Below are positions 33,032 to 40,582 of a stretch of DNA of 64,000 bases, piece by piece. The notes under the pieces were generated by a model, which was not told the DNA's origin, did not search any database, and saw only the letters and a program-made list of their open reading frames with translations. Numbering within the stretch: the first letter of the stretch is position 1; every line of letters begins with the position of its first letter. Source of the DNA: Erysipelotrichaceae bacterium (GTDB taxonomy: Bacteria; Bacillota_I; Bacilli_A; Erysipelotrichales; Erysipelotrichaceae). Location of the stretch: the NCBI GenBank assembly GCA_017431225.1, contig JAFRLM010000005.1:1-64000 (forward strand), in the 5' to 3' direction. A program made the translations under genes and the position numbers.

Positions 33032-34816
33032 TTAATCCTCTACTTTTACTTTGATCTCAAGCATTTTCTCAAGGAAAGCGATCGGATCTGTCGTATCCGC
33101 CACAGATGCTTTCGCTTCCTTTTCCGGCTGATAGCGCTCAACTTTGATATCCAGCGCTTCCGGATACTGATCACGTGTCCGATACATTTCGATCAGTTTC
33201 TTCGTTTCCGCAGGACCGACGGCAGCACACATCTTGTCCACACCGCACTCTTCCTTCAGGAAAAAGTACAGCTCACGGTTAAATGCAGGATCATTGATCT
33301 CGGTCTTTGTGATATCATCCGCGTTAAACAGGATGAAATCGGATGTTGAGCCGAAGATCTTCGTGTCTTTCAGGGCAAGATAGAACTTCCTGCGCTTTTC
33401 GTCGTAGGTATAATCCGGAAGGGTGGGGTAGATCTTCTCTTCCGCCGATGTTTTCTCTGCCTTTTCCGCCTTGAGGATGATCCCAAGATAATATACAAGA
33501 TCGTATTTCTGCTCAGCTGGCGCAGGCGCGGCTTCGTGAACCGGTTCCGGCTCACTGACCGGCGCATATTCTTCTTCAGGCACGGGAATATCCGGCTCTT
33601 CCGGAACTGTTTCTGGAATTTCCGGAGGCAGGATCTGCGGTTCTGCCGGTTTTTCTGCAGCAATGACCGGTTTTTCTGCCTGAACAGGCTCATTTTTAAC
33701 AGGAGCGGCGGTTACCGGCTGTACAAAAACCTGTTCCGGCTTGCTGCTGTCAGAGCGCATCTTGAGTAAAGCGAGCTCCAGACAGGATAATGCCTCCACG
33801 CTGTAGCGGGTCTTTTCAAGCGCATCAAACAGGTGATCCGACATTTTCAGCAGTTCTTTACGGCTGCCAAGCGATAGAAGGGCAGATGCGTGCGGTTCAT
33901 CCAGCCGTTTTAACAGATCGGTGCGTGCTTTATCACTGTAGATCAGTGTTTCTTTCAGATCATCGATAAGATCCTCACATAAGCGGCGGATATCGATGCC
34001 GCTCTGGTACATTTCGCGCACTCTGCGGATCGCCTCAGCGCTGTCTGTTCTGGCTGCCTGAAGCACCGCGATCTGTTCGTCGATCGACGAAAGACCATAG
34101 ATCGCCTTTACATCCGCTTCTTTTAGGGTTTTTTCACTGAATGCCAGACACTGCTCCAGGATAGAGAGAGCGTCACGCATACCGCCTTCGGCCAGAGAAG
34201 CGATCAGAGCAAGCGCGTTTTCTTCAAAATCGATGCCTTCTTCCTTCAGGATCGATTCCATTTTCTTCTGGATCACATAAGGTTCGATCTTTCCGAAGTC
34301 ATAACGCTGGCACCTGGACTGGATCGTCGGCAGAACTTTCTGCGGATCTGTCGTTGCCAGAATAAAGATCACGTGTGCCGGCGGCTCTTCCAGCGTCTTT
34401 AAAAGAGCGCTGGCTGCGCTGTTGGACAACATATGCACTTCATCAATGATATAGACTTTATAGCGTCCCAGACTGGGGGTGAAATTGATATTCGCAAGAA
34501 CTTCACGGATACTTTCGACGCGGCTGTAACTGGCGGCATCGAATTCGATGATATCCGGATGGTTTCCAAGCAGGGAAGAACGGCAGTTTGCACAGTTTCC
34601 GCAGGGTTCACCGTTAAAATCGGTACAGTTGACTGCGCTGGCAAAGATCTTAGCGACACTTGTTTTGCCGGTGCCGCGCGGACCGCAGAAAAGATACGCA
34701 TTTGCGATCTTATCTTGTTTGATCGCATTCTGCAAAGTGCGGACGATCACATCCTGTCCGACGACATCCGCGAAACGGCGCGGACGGTAAATTCGATATA
34801 ATACTCTGTAAGCCAT
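33032..34816 (-). CDS. dnaX: DNA polymerase III gamma/tau subunit
   Basis: The clamp-loader motor. Walker A GPRGTGKTS (45-53), a zinc-finger run CTDFNGEPCGNCANC, Walker B with IIDEVHML, and the sensor SRC region (TIQSRCQRYDF) are intact. Domain III follows. From about residue 370 comes a Pro/Glu-rich linker and then a tau-like C-terminal part, total 594 residues, usual for Bacillota tau. No slippery A-rich run that would make gamma by frameshift was noticed. It follows tadA by eight bases. Confidence 0.96.
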   Translation of the reverse strand: MAYRVLYRIYRPRRFADVVGQDVIVRTLQNAIKQDKIANAYLFCGPRGTGKTSVAKIFASAVNCTDFNGEPCGNCANCRSSLLGNHPDIIEFDAASYSRVESIREVLANINFTPSLGRYKVYIIDEVHMLSNSAASALLKTLEEPPAHVIFILATTDPQKVLPTIQSRCQRYDFGKIEPYVIQKKMESILKEEGIDFEENALALIASLAEGGMRDALSILEQCLAFSEKTLKEADVKAIYGLSSIDEQIAVLQAARTDSAEAIRRVREMYQSGIDIRRLCEDLIDDLKETLIYSDKARTDLLKRLDEPHASALLSLGSRKELLKMSDHLFDALEKTRYSVEALSCLELALLKMRSDSSKPEQVFVQPVTAAPVKNEPVQAEKPVIAAEKPAEPQILPPEIPETVPEEPDIPVPEEEYAPVSEPEPVHEAAPAPAEQKYDLVYYLGIILKAEKAEKTSAEEKIYPTLPDYTYDEKRRKFYLALKDTKIFGSTSDFILFNADDITKTEINDPAFNRELYFFLKEECGVDKMCAAVGPAETKKLIEMYRTRDQYPEALDIKVERYQPEKEAKASVADTTDPIAFLEKMLEIKVKVED

Positions 34817-34824
34817 AAATACCT

Positions 34825-35292
34825 CTATATTATATCATCAGCCTTAGTCTTATTCCGCTTTTTCCTGAAGAATTCCTTCAGCAGGGAAGAAGCCTCTTCC
34901 TGATGGTCGCCTTCTTCGATCTGCGGGTAATGATTCAGCCCGCGAACGTCCTCGATGCGAAGATTTGAACAGATCGCACCTCCTTTCGGATCACGTGTCG
35001 CAAAAACCACTTTCCGGATCCGGCTCTGGATGATCGCGCCGGTGCACATCAGACACGGTTCCAGTGTTACATAAAGGTCGCAGTCGTCCAGATGCCAGTT
35101 TCCGATCTTTTTTACGGCTTTACGTATCGCTTCGATCTCGGCGTGGCACGTCGCGTCCTGTTTGGTCACCTTGCGGTTAAATCCGCGGGAAAGGATCTTT
35201 CCGTCCTTTACGATGACGCAGCCGATCGGAACTTCGTCGTATTTTAATGCTTTTTGCGCTTCTTTCAGCGCCTCCGCCATGAAATCCATCAT
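34825..35292 (-). CDS. tadA: tRNA-specific adenosine deaminase TadA
   Basis: Deaminates A34 of tRNA-Arg(ACG) to inosine. The 155 residues show the zinc motif CHAEIEAI (His50, Glu52) and EPCLMCTGA (Cys80, Cys83). The C-terminus is basic and ends RKKRNKTKADD. It is the first protein gene of the dnaX-recR operon, and its start lies 21 bases after the 3' end of the SRP RNA gene. The start ATG is preceded by TATAGGGAAAT. Confidence 0.95.
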   Translation of the reverse strand: MMDFMAEALKEAQKALKYDEVPIGCVIVKDGKILSRGFNRKVTKQDATCHAEIEAIRKAVKKIGNWHLDDCDLYVTLEPCLMCTGAIIQSRIRKVVFATRDPKGGAICSNLRIEDVRGLNHYPQIEEGDHQEEASSLLKEFFRKKRNKTKADDII

Positions 35293-35313
35293 ATTTCCCT
35301 ATATATAAATAAA

Positions 35314-35385
35314 GGTACACACAGTAGAGGCTCGTATGGCTGCTTCATTCCTGACCTGACCAAATTAGAACATATCTGTTGTACC
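35314..35385 (-). ncRNA. ffs: SRP RNA, small bacterial type (ffs)
   Basis: On the minus strand the sequence contains GTCAGGTCAGGAATGAAGC, the domain IV core bound by Ffh, inside a hairpin whose ends pair (GGTACA with TGTACC, and ACAG with CTGT). The gene sits next to tadA, a common place in Bacillota. The predicted length, about 72 bases, is on the short side for a domain IV-only SRP RNA. A consensus promoter lies directly upstream. No strong terminator separates it from tadA, so the RNA may be processed from a longer transcript. Confidence 0.9.
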
Positions 35386-35391
35386 GTCATT

Positions 35392-35420
35392 ATTCTAGCT
35401 TATTTTCTTCGATCTTTCAA
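35392..35420 (-). promoter_or_regulatory. Promoter of the SRP RNA (and possibly tadA-dnaX)
   Basis: Minus-strand TTGAAA (35415-35420) and TAGAAT (35392-35397) are separated by 17 bases; the predicted start is at the 5' end of the SRP RNA. The -35 directly touches the parS site. Confidence 0.85.
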
Positions 35421-35977
35421 TGTTTCACGTGAAACAATTCGGGGGTAAGGTAGTAGGTCACGGTATCCCAGTACTGATCGCGCCAGTAAAGCTGTTCGTG
35501 CTGAAGACCTTCATAGACCATGCCGCATTTCTCCATTACCCGGATACTTGCTTTATTCTCAGTGATCGCCGAACAAGTGATCTTATGGATACCTTTTGTA
35601 AAGTAAAACCGGATCGCTGCCTCCAGTGCTTCGCTGGTATATCCCTGATTCCAGTATTTCCGGCCGATGGCATATCCCAGTTCCACATTATGCATATAGA
35701 TATTAGGAGCGCTGCACTGATTCAGCATTCCGATCACTTCCTCACTGCCTTTCAAAAGGATCGCAAAAGTGTAGCGACCGGTCTTTTCGCTGAAATCGAC
35801 GATCGAATCCACAGACGCGTCTTCTTCTTTCTCAATATAAGGCGCCAGATAATATTTCAGAACTTCTTTGTCGTTATTGATGTTGTGGAAGATCGCTTTC
35901 GCGTCCGTTTTCTGCAGGACACAGAGAAACAGACGTTCAGTCTCGATCACTGTATAGGGATCATAAAACGCACTCAT
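35417..35977 (-). CDS. GNAT-family N-acetyltransferase (RimJ/RimL type)
   Basis: 186 residues of the RimJ/RimL-like GNAT fold: IETERLFLCVLQKTDAKAIF at the start, GYAIGRKYWNQGYTSEALEAA (the acetyl-CoA pyrophosphate loop region) near 105-125 and ENKASIRVMEKCGMVYEG near 140-157. The acceptor is unknown; family members acetylate ribosomal proteins or small molecules. The last residues are encoded by parS site 1. It follows serS, with parS site 2 between them. Confidence 0.88.
   Translation of the reverse strand: MSAFYDPYTVIETERLFLCVLQKTDAKAIFHNINNDKEVLKYYLAPYIEKEEDASVDSIVDFSEKTGRYTFAILLKGSEEVIGMLNQCSAPNIYMHNVELGYAIGRKYWNQGYTSEALEAAIRFYFTKGIHKITCSAITENKASIRVMEKCGMVYEGLQHEQLYWRDQYWDTVTYYLTPELFHVKH
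35421..35436. promoter_or_regulatory. parS site 1
   Basis: TGTTTCACGTGAAACA, an exact match to the Bacillus-type ParB (Spo0J) binding sequence. It overlaps the 3' end of the acetyltransferase gene (it encodes the C-terminal residues) and abuts the -35 of the SRP RNA promoter. It is about 18 kb from the dnaA-adjacent origin. Confidence 0.95.
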
Positions 35978-35999
35978 ATAAACTCCTTAAGAAAATCGA

Positions 36000-36015
36000 T
36001 GTTTCACGTGAAACA
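36000..36015. promoter_or_regulatory. parS site 2, inside a 32-bp palindrome
   Basis: A second exact TGTTTCACGTGAAACA. It sits in a longer perfect palindrome (35992-36023) with AAAATCGA and TCGATTTT arms, between serS and the acetyltransferase gene. On the minus strand it is followed by T-rich sequence and could also act as the serS terminator. Confidence 0.95.
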
Positions 36016-36026
36016 TCGATTTTGAT

Positions 36027-37313
36027 TTATTTCTTCGGAACGATCTTTTCGATACCGCCCATGTAGGGACGGAGAACTGCCGGGATATCGACGCTGCCGT
36101 CTTCGTTGTAGTTGTTTTCAATGAAGGCGATCAGTCCGCGCGGTGTAGCTACGACCGTATTGTTCAGTGTGTGAACGAATTCGTTCTTCTTCTCTCCTTT
36201 GTAGCGGATCTGCAGACGGCGTGCCTGCGCATCGCCGAGAGTTGAACAGGAACCGACTTCGAAGAACTTCTTCTGACGCGGAGACCAGGCTTCAACGTCG
36301 CAGGATTTGACTTTCAGATCGGCCAGGTCACCGGAGCAGCATTCAAGAGTGCGGACCGGGATGTCCAGGCTGCGGAAGTATTCAACTGTGTAAGACCACA
36401 TCTTGTTGTACCAGTCCATGGATTCCTCCGGTTTGCAGAGAACGACCATTTCCTGTTTCTCAAACTGGTGAACACGATACAGGCCGCGTTCTTCAAGTCC
36501 GTGGCTGCCGCCTTCCTTACGGAAGCAGGGGGAATAAGCAGTCAGCGCAAGCGGAAGTTCCTTCTCGCTCAGCATCTGTCCTTTGAAACGGCCGATCATG
36601 GAATGTTCGGAAGTGCCGATCAGGAACAGATCTTCACCTTCGATCTTGTACATCATGGCATCCATTTCCTCAAAAGACATGACACCATCGACAACGTCGT
36701 GACGGATCATGAACGGCGGGATGAAGTAGGTGAATCCCTTGGAGATCATGAAGTCACGGGCATAAGCCAGCATTGCTTCATGCAGACGGGCGATATCGCC
36801 TTTCAGATAATAGAAACCTTCACCGCTGGTGCGTCCTGCGGATTCCTTATCCAGACCGTCAAGAGCGTCCAGGATATCTGCGTGGTGCGGGACTTCATAG
36901 TTGCGTTCACGCGGTTCGCCAAAGCGTTCAATCTCTACGTTATGGGTATCGTCTTCGCCGATCGGAACAGAATCATCGATGATATTCGGGATCTTCAGCA
37001 TGATGCCGCGGATCTCGTCTTCGAGTTCCTTTTCACGGTTGGTCAGTGCTTCGAGTTCAGCGCCGATGCGGCCGACTTCTTTCTTGGCTTCTTCCGCTTC
37101 CTCGCGTTTGCCCTGTCCCATCAGCATACCGATCTCTTTGGACTTCGTGTTGCGGAACGCGCGCAGATCGTCGCCTTTCTTTTTCGCGTCACGGTACTCT
37201 GTGTCGAGAGCCGCGACTTTATCTACGAGTTCCAGTTTCTGGTCCTGGAATTTCTTTTTGATATTTTCTTTTACCAGTTCCGGATTCTCCCGGATCAGCC
37301 GGATATCGATCAT
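36027..37313 (-). CDS. serS: Seryl-tRNA synthetase
   Basis: Charges tRNA-Ser. The 428 residues include the N-terminal coiled-coil arm (about 25-110, rich in Lys/Glu) and the class II core: motif 1-like region, RHDVVDGVMSFEEMDAMMYKI-type text, motif 2 FRKEGGSHGLEERGLYRVHQF and motif 3 LNNTVVATPRGLIAFIEN. The promoter has an extended -10 (TGCTAGAAT; TAGAAT at 37353-37358 on the minus strand). No T-box leader is seen, although many Bacillota serS genes have one. Confidence 0.97.
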   Translation of the reverse strand: MIDIRLIRENPELVKENIKKKFQDQKLELVDKVAALDTEYRDAKKKGDDLRAFRNTKSKEIGMLMGQGKREEAEEAKKEVGRIGAELEALTNREKELEDEIRGIMLKIPNIIDDSVPIGEDDTHNVEIERFGEPRERNYEVPHHADILDALDGLDKESAGRTSGEGFYYLKGDIARLHEAMLAYARDFMISKGFTYFIPPFMIRHDVVDGVMSFEEMDAMMYKIEGEDLFLIGTSEHSMIGRFKGQMLSEKELPLALTAYSPCFRKEGGSHGLEERGLYRVHQFEKQEMVVLCKPEESMDWYNKMWSYTVEYFRSLDIPVRTLECCSGDLADLKVKSCDVEAWSPRQKKFFEVGSCSTLGDAQARRLQIRYKGEKKNEFVHTLNNTVVATPRGLIAFIENNYNEDGSVDIPAVLRPYMGGIEKIVPKK

Positions 37314-37477
37314 AATTTTTCTCCTTTTAACTTTGGTATTAAGCTTCTTATCATTCTAGCATGTTTTAACGAACTGTGCCTTAAAACTCCGTCCGTTCCG
37401 TGCACTCTTCCGATTTTTATAAGCGATTCAAAATAAACGCGGAGCACGATCTTTCAGACATAAGATAAGCCCTTTTC

Positions 37478-37515
37478 TATAATGATAGTAGAGATCTGTG
37501 CTATATCGATAGCAC
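37478..37515 (+). promoter_or_regulatory. Promoter and inverted repeat before the MBL-rubredoxin gene
   Basis: TATAAT (37478-37483) is followed by a perfect inverted repeat GTGCTAT-ATCG-ATAGCAC (37498-37515) and then an AGGAG ribosome site (37531-37535) placed eight bases before an ATG at 37544. The repeat may be an operator or leader hairpin. Confidence 0.45.
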
Positions 37516-37543
37516 GCAATCATAATATTCAGGAGTAGTTTTT

Positions 37544-37615
37544 ATGAAGAAGGGTGTTGTTGTTGTTGTAAACGCCGGAGCAGGTGACAAAGATCCTGCT
37601 GACACACAGACATAA
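37544..37615 (+). other. Short 23-codon frame at the expected start of the MBL-rubredoxin gene
   Basis: The best start signals in this region belong to this frame (ATG 37544, AGGAG site), which reads [18 protein letters not shown] and then stops at 37615. A shift near GCAGGTGAC would join it to the MBL frame ([12 protein letters not shown]). It includes a (GTT)n repeat. It looks like the remnant 5' end of the downstream gene rather than a separate gene. Confidence 0.4.
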
Positions 37616-38243
37616 CGACCACTCCGGTGAACTTCGTTCTTTCCCGAACGCGAAGATCTATGTCAACGCCGAGGAACTGGACGCAGCTGAACTGCAGGGC
37701 GTAGAAAACATCGTTCCGGTAAACTTTACAGATGGTCCTTATTACAACTTCCCGGAAAGTCAGAAGATCGCGGATGGCATCTTCATGATCAAGGCAAAAG
37801 GGCACACTAAAGGCAACAGCGTCATCATTATCGAAAACGAAGGTCTCTTCTATATGTTGCACGGAGACATCACCTATGTTGACGAAGCTCTCTACAACAA
37901 TAAACTTTCTATCGTTTACGATGATCTGCCGGCTGCCCGCGAAACATTGGATAATGTCCGCGAATTCATCCGCAGCCATCCGACCGTATACTGCGGAACA
38001 CATACGCCTCAGGGTTATGAAAATCTGGAAGCAAAACGCGTGATGGATCTCGATCATCCGGTCGAAACGATCCCGGCAAAAGTGAATTTTACCAAGGAAG
38101 AAGCAAGCGGAAAATACGTTTGTTCGATCTGCGGTTATGTCTATGATCCGGCAGAACACGACGGCGTGGCGTTTGAGGATCTTCCTGACAACTGGAAATG
38201 CCCGCGCTGCCGTCAAGGAAAAGAAAGATTCAATAAAGCCTGA
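37584..38243 (+). CDS. MBL-fold protein fused to rubredoxin, N-terminally incomplete
   Basis: 219 residues from a GTG. The frame starts directly at [14 protein letters not shown], the HxHxDH zinc motif, so the first roughly 50 residues of a normal MBL fold are missing and only five codons upstream there is a stop in frame. [11 protein letters not shown] histidine, a [11 protein letters not shown]sp and [16 protein letters not shown] follow. The C-terminal 45 residues are a rubredoxin: [17 protein letters not shown] and [13 protein letters not shown] with all four Cys. Such fusions act with flavodiiron or peroxidase partners in other organisms. The gene may be frameshifted or decayed at its 5' end. 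Confidence 0.65.
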   Translation: MTKILLTHRHNDHSGELRSFPNAKIYVNAEELDAAELQGVENIVPVNFTDGPYYNFPESQKIADGIFMIKAKGHTKGNSVIIIENEGLFYMLHGDITYVDEALYNNKLSIVYDDLPAARETLDNVREFIRSHPTVYCGTHTPQGYENLEAKRVMDLDHPVETIPAKVNFTKEEASGKYVCSICGYVYDPAEHDGVAFEDLPDNWKCPRCRQGKERFNKA

Positions 38244-38327
38244 TCATTGTGACCGCAAACTGGCTGCAGTTATAAACACTGCCCCAAGGCGATCGACAGA
38301 ATGAAAATTTCTTTCTGAAAATCGTTA

Positions 38328-38357
38328 TTGACAACTCATTTTTCACATGTTTACAAT
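38328..38357 (+). promoter_or_regulatory. Promoter of the T-box/trpXYZ transporter operon
   Basis: TTGACA (38328-38333) and TACAAT (38352-38357) with an 18-base spacer. Transcription would start near 38364, at the beginning of the T-box leader. Confidence 0.85.
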
Positions 38358-38365
38358 AAATCCAT

Positions 38366-38637
38366 AGAAACCTGTGACGAAGAGGAGTAACTGATCGGAA
38401 TCCTCAAGAGAGTTCTTCAAATGGTGGAAGAAGAACAGGGCTAGGATCAGTGAATGGACTTCCGAGGGCGGACCGAAAAGCGTTGCCGAGTAGGAACGAC
38501 GGGAATCTTACCCGTTACCAATAAGATGCGTATGATGGTACGCAAAGCGAGTGGGTGTCGGTAAAAAGACATCAATTTGGGTGGTATCGCAGAAGTTACA
38601 AGCTTTTGTCCCATAGGGCAGAAGCTTTTTATTTTTT
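38366..38637 (+). promoter_or_regulatory. Tryptophan T-box leader with terminator
   Basis: A T-box riboswitch. The stem I region has GAGGAGTAACTGATC, AAATGGTGGAAGAAG and GATCAGTGAATGGAC; the specifier codon after GTGAA reads UGG (Trp), matching the tryptophan transporter downstream. The T-box core is AATTTGGGTGGTATCGC (38574-38590), one base off the common GGGTGGTACCGC. The terminator follows: arms AAGCTTTTGTCCC (38600-38612) and GGGCAGAAGCTT (38616-38627) plus T run. Uncharged tRNA-Trp should promote antitermination and so raise import when tryptophan is short. Confidence 0.92.
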
Positions 38638-38696
38638 AAGCCCCGGCAAGGTTTAAGATCATCTGCCACCTTATACGGAAACAGGAGGATATGAAA

Positions 38697-39686
38697 ATGA
38701 AAAAGTTCCGTTTATTCTTAGTGGTCGCACTGATCCTTTGCCTCTTCGGGTGCAATTCCGCACCGGCTCCTTCCGACAGCAGCAAGACCCTGCGTATCGA
38801 AGTCATAAAACAGCTCGATCACGCTTCCCTGAATGAGATCGCAGACGCGATCGTCGCCAAGCTCCAGGAACTGGACGCGGCAGACGATAATGTTACTATC
38901 GAGATCTTTGTAGACAGCGGTCAGAATGACCCGTCTGTCCTGAAACAGATCGCCGACCAGGCGGTAGCGGATAAAGTTGACGCAATCATCCCGATCGCCA
39001 CTCTGGCTGCTCAGGTCTGCACTGTCTCCGCGGAAGGTTCCGGCATTCCGGTCATTTTCGCGGCTGTCTCCGATCCGGAAGGTTCTGAACTAACCGGTAT
39101 CGCGCATGTATCCGGAACCAGCGACGCATTAAATACCGCTTATATCATTGATATGATGCTGGCACAGAATCCGGATCTTAAAAAAGTCGGACTTCTCTAT
39201 TCCCTTTCCGAATCCAACAGCACAAAACCGATCAACGATGCAAAAGCGATCCTGGATGAAAAAGGCATCGCCTATGTTGAAGCTGTCGGAAACACGAATG
39301 ATGAGATCCTTTCTTCTGCAAGTGTCCTGATCTCCGAAGAGGTCGAAGCGATCTTCACGCCGACCGACAACGTTGTCATGGCAGCGGAACTCGCGATCGC
39401 CCCGCTTTTCGCCGAAGCAGGCATCCCGCACTATGCCGGCGCTGACTCCTTCGTCCGCAACGGCGGCTTTGCGACCTGCGGCGTAAACTACACAGATCTT
39501 GGAACACAGACAGCGCAGCTTGCTTTTGATGCGATCCAAAACGGGATCGATTCACTGGAAGACTACTATCTCGTTGACGGCGGCATCATCACCGTCAACA
39601 GCGAAACTGCCGAACAGCTTGGCATCGACACATCCATCTTCGCGTCGATGGGTGAGCTTGTTGAAGTAACGACTACCGAGGAATAA
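38697..39686 (+). CDS. trpX: Tryptophan-type ABC transporter binding lipoprotein (TrpX, ABC_sub_bind family)
   Basis: 329 residues from ATG 38697, chosen over 38691 because AGGAGG (38683-38688) is then eight bases away. The signal MKKFRLFLVVALILCLFGC has a lipobox LFGC. The mature part is of the ABC_sub_bind (PF04392) type: RIEVIKQLDHASLNEI near the start, IPVIFAAVSDPEGS and KVGLLYSLSESNST. It follows the Trp T-box, and the two downstream genes complete the importer. Tryptophan specificity is inferred from the T-box specifier and family. Confidence 0.85.
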   Translation: MKKFRLFLVVALILCLFGCNSAPAPSDSSKTLRIEVIKQLDHASLNEIADAIVAKLQELDAADDNVTIEIFVDSGQNDPSVLKQIADQAVADKVDAIIPIATLAAQVCTVSAEGSGIPVIFAAVSDPEGSELTGIAHVSGTSDALNTAYIIDMMLAQNPDLKKVGLLYSLSESNSTKPINDAKAILDEKGIAYVEAVGNTNDEILSSASVLISEEVEAIFTPTDNVVMAAELAIAPLFAEAGIPHYAGADSFVRNGGFATCGVNYTDLGTQTAQLAFDAIQNGIDSLEDYYLVDGGIITVNSETAEQLGIDTSIFASMGELVEVTTTEE

Positions 39687-39688
39687 AA

Positions 39689-40582
39689 ATGCTCTATATC
39701 GCTCAGACCGCTCTACAATTAGGATTCATTTACGGACTCGTCTCCTTGGCTCTTTTCCTGAGCTTCCGAGTCCTTGACATCGCCGACCTCAGCACGGATG
39801 GTACTTTCGTGCTGGGGATGGCCGTCTCCGTTGCTGTCGCTGCCAAGGGACATCCTTTCCTGGCGCTTCTGGTAGCTATGATCAGCGGCATGCTGTCGGG
39901 AACGGTGACAGCTGTTTTGCAGACACGTCTGGGCATTCCTTCGATCCTTGCCGGTATCATCACAAACACCGGCCTGTATACGATCAATCTTGCGGTCATG
40001 GGTTTCTCCAGCAATATCGCTCTGTTGAAACAGGATACGATCTTCTCGCTTCTGCAGAAAGCAGGCATCCCGAGCGTAACGATCCTGCTGCCGCTTCTTC
40101 TTTTCGCAGTGGCCGCGTTCCTGCTGAAGAATTTCTTGAATACACGTCTTGGTCTCTCGATCCGGGCGACCGGTGACAACCGCGACATGGTCAGTGCTTC
40201 CTCGATCGACCCGCGCTTTACGATCACAGTCGGTCTTGCCTACGCGAACACGATGACAGCTCTGGCAGGAGCTCTTGTCGGTCAGCTGCAGCGTTCGGCG
40301 GATATCAACTCCGGTACCGGCGTTGTCGTTGTCGGCCTGGCCTGCCTCATCATCGGTGAAACGATCATCGGCAGAAAAACGATCGGTCGGAATATCCTGG
40401 CGGTCATGGTCGGCAGTATCCTTTACCGTTTCCTGTATGCGATCATCCTGAAGACAAGGCTCTTCCCGATCGAATGTCTGAAACTCGTTACAGCTGTGAT
40501 CATCGCTTTAGCGATCGCGATGCCGAATATCAAGGCTTCTTACGACCTGCGAAAGGAGAGAAATCATGCTGGAAATGCATAA
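39689..40582 (+). CDS. trpY: Tryptophan-type ABC transporter permease (TrpY)
   Basis: 297 residues with eight or nine membrane helices, of the LivH-like branched permease group that partners PF04392 binding proteins. It begins MLYIAQTALQLGFIYGLVSL and includes FRVLDIADLSTDGTFVLGM and LGLSIRATGDNRDMVSASSI, the EAA-like cytosolic loop. It starts two bases after trpX, and trpZ starts 17 bases before its end. Confidence 0.85.
   Translation: MLYIAQTALQLGFIYGLVSLALFLSFRVLDIADLSTDGTFVLGMAVSVAVAAKGHPFLALLVAMISGMLSGTVTAVLQTRLGIPSILAGIITNTGLYTINLAVMGFSSNIALLKQDTIFSLLQKAGIPSVTILLPLLLFAVAAFLLKNFLNTRLGLSIRATGDNRDMVSASSIDPRFTITVGLAYANTMTALAGALVGQLQRSADINSGTGVVVVGLACLIIGETIIGRKTIGRNILAVMVGSILYRFLYAIILKTRLFPIECLKLVTAVIIALAIAMPNIKASYDLRKERNHAGNA

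Noticed and set aside
36468..37436. Plus-strand open frame of 322 codons opposite serS
   Set aside because: Shadow of serS, which has all class II synthetase motifs.
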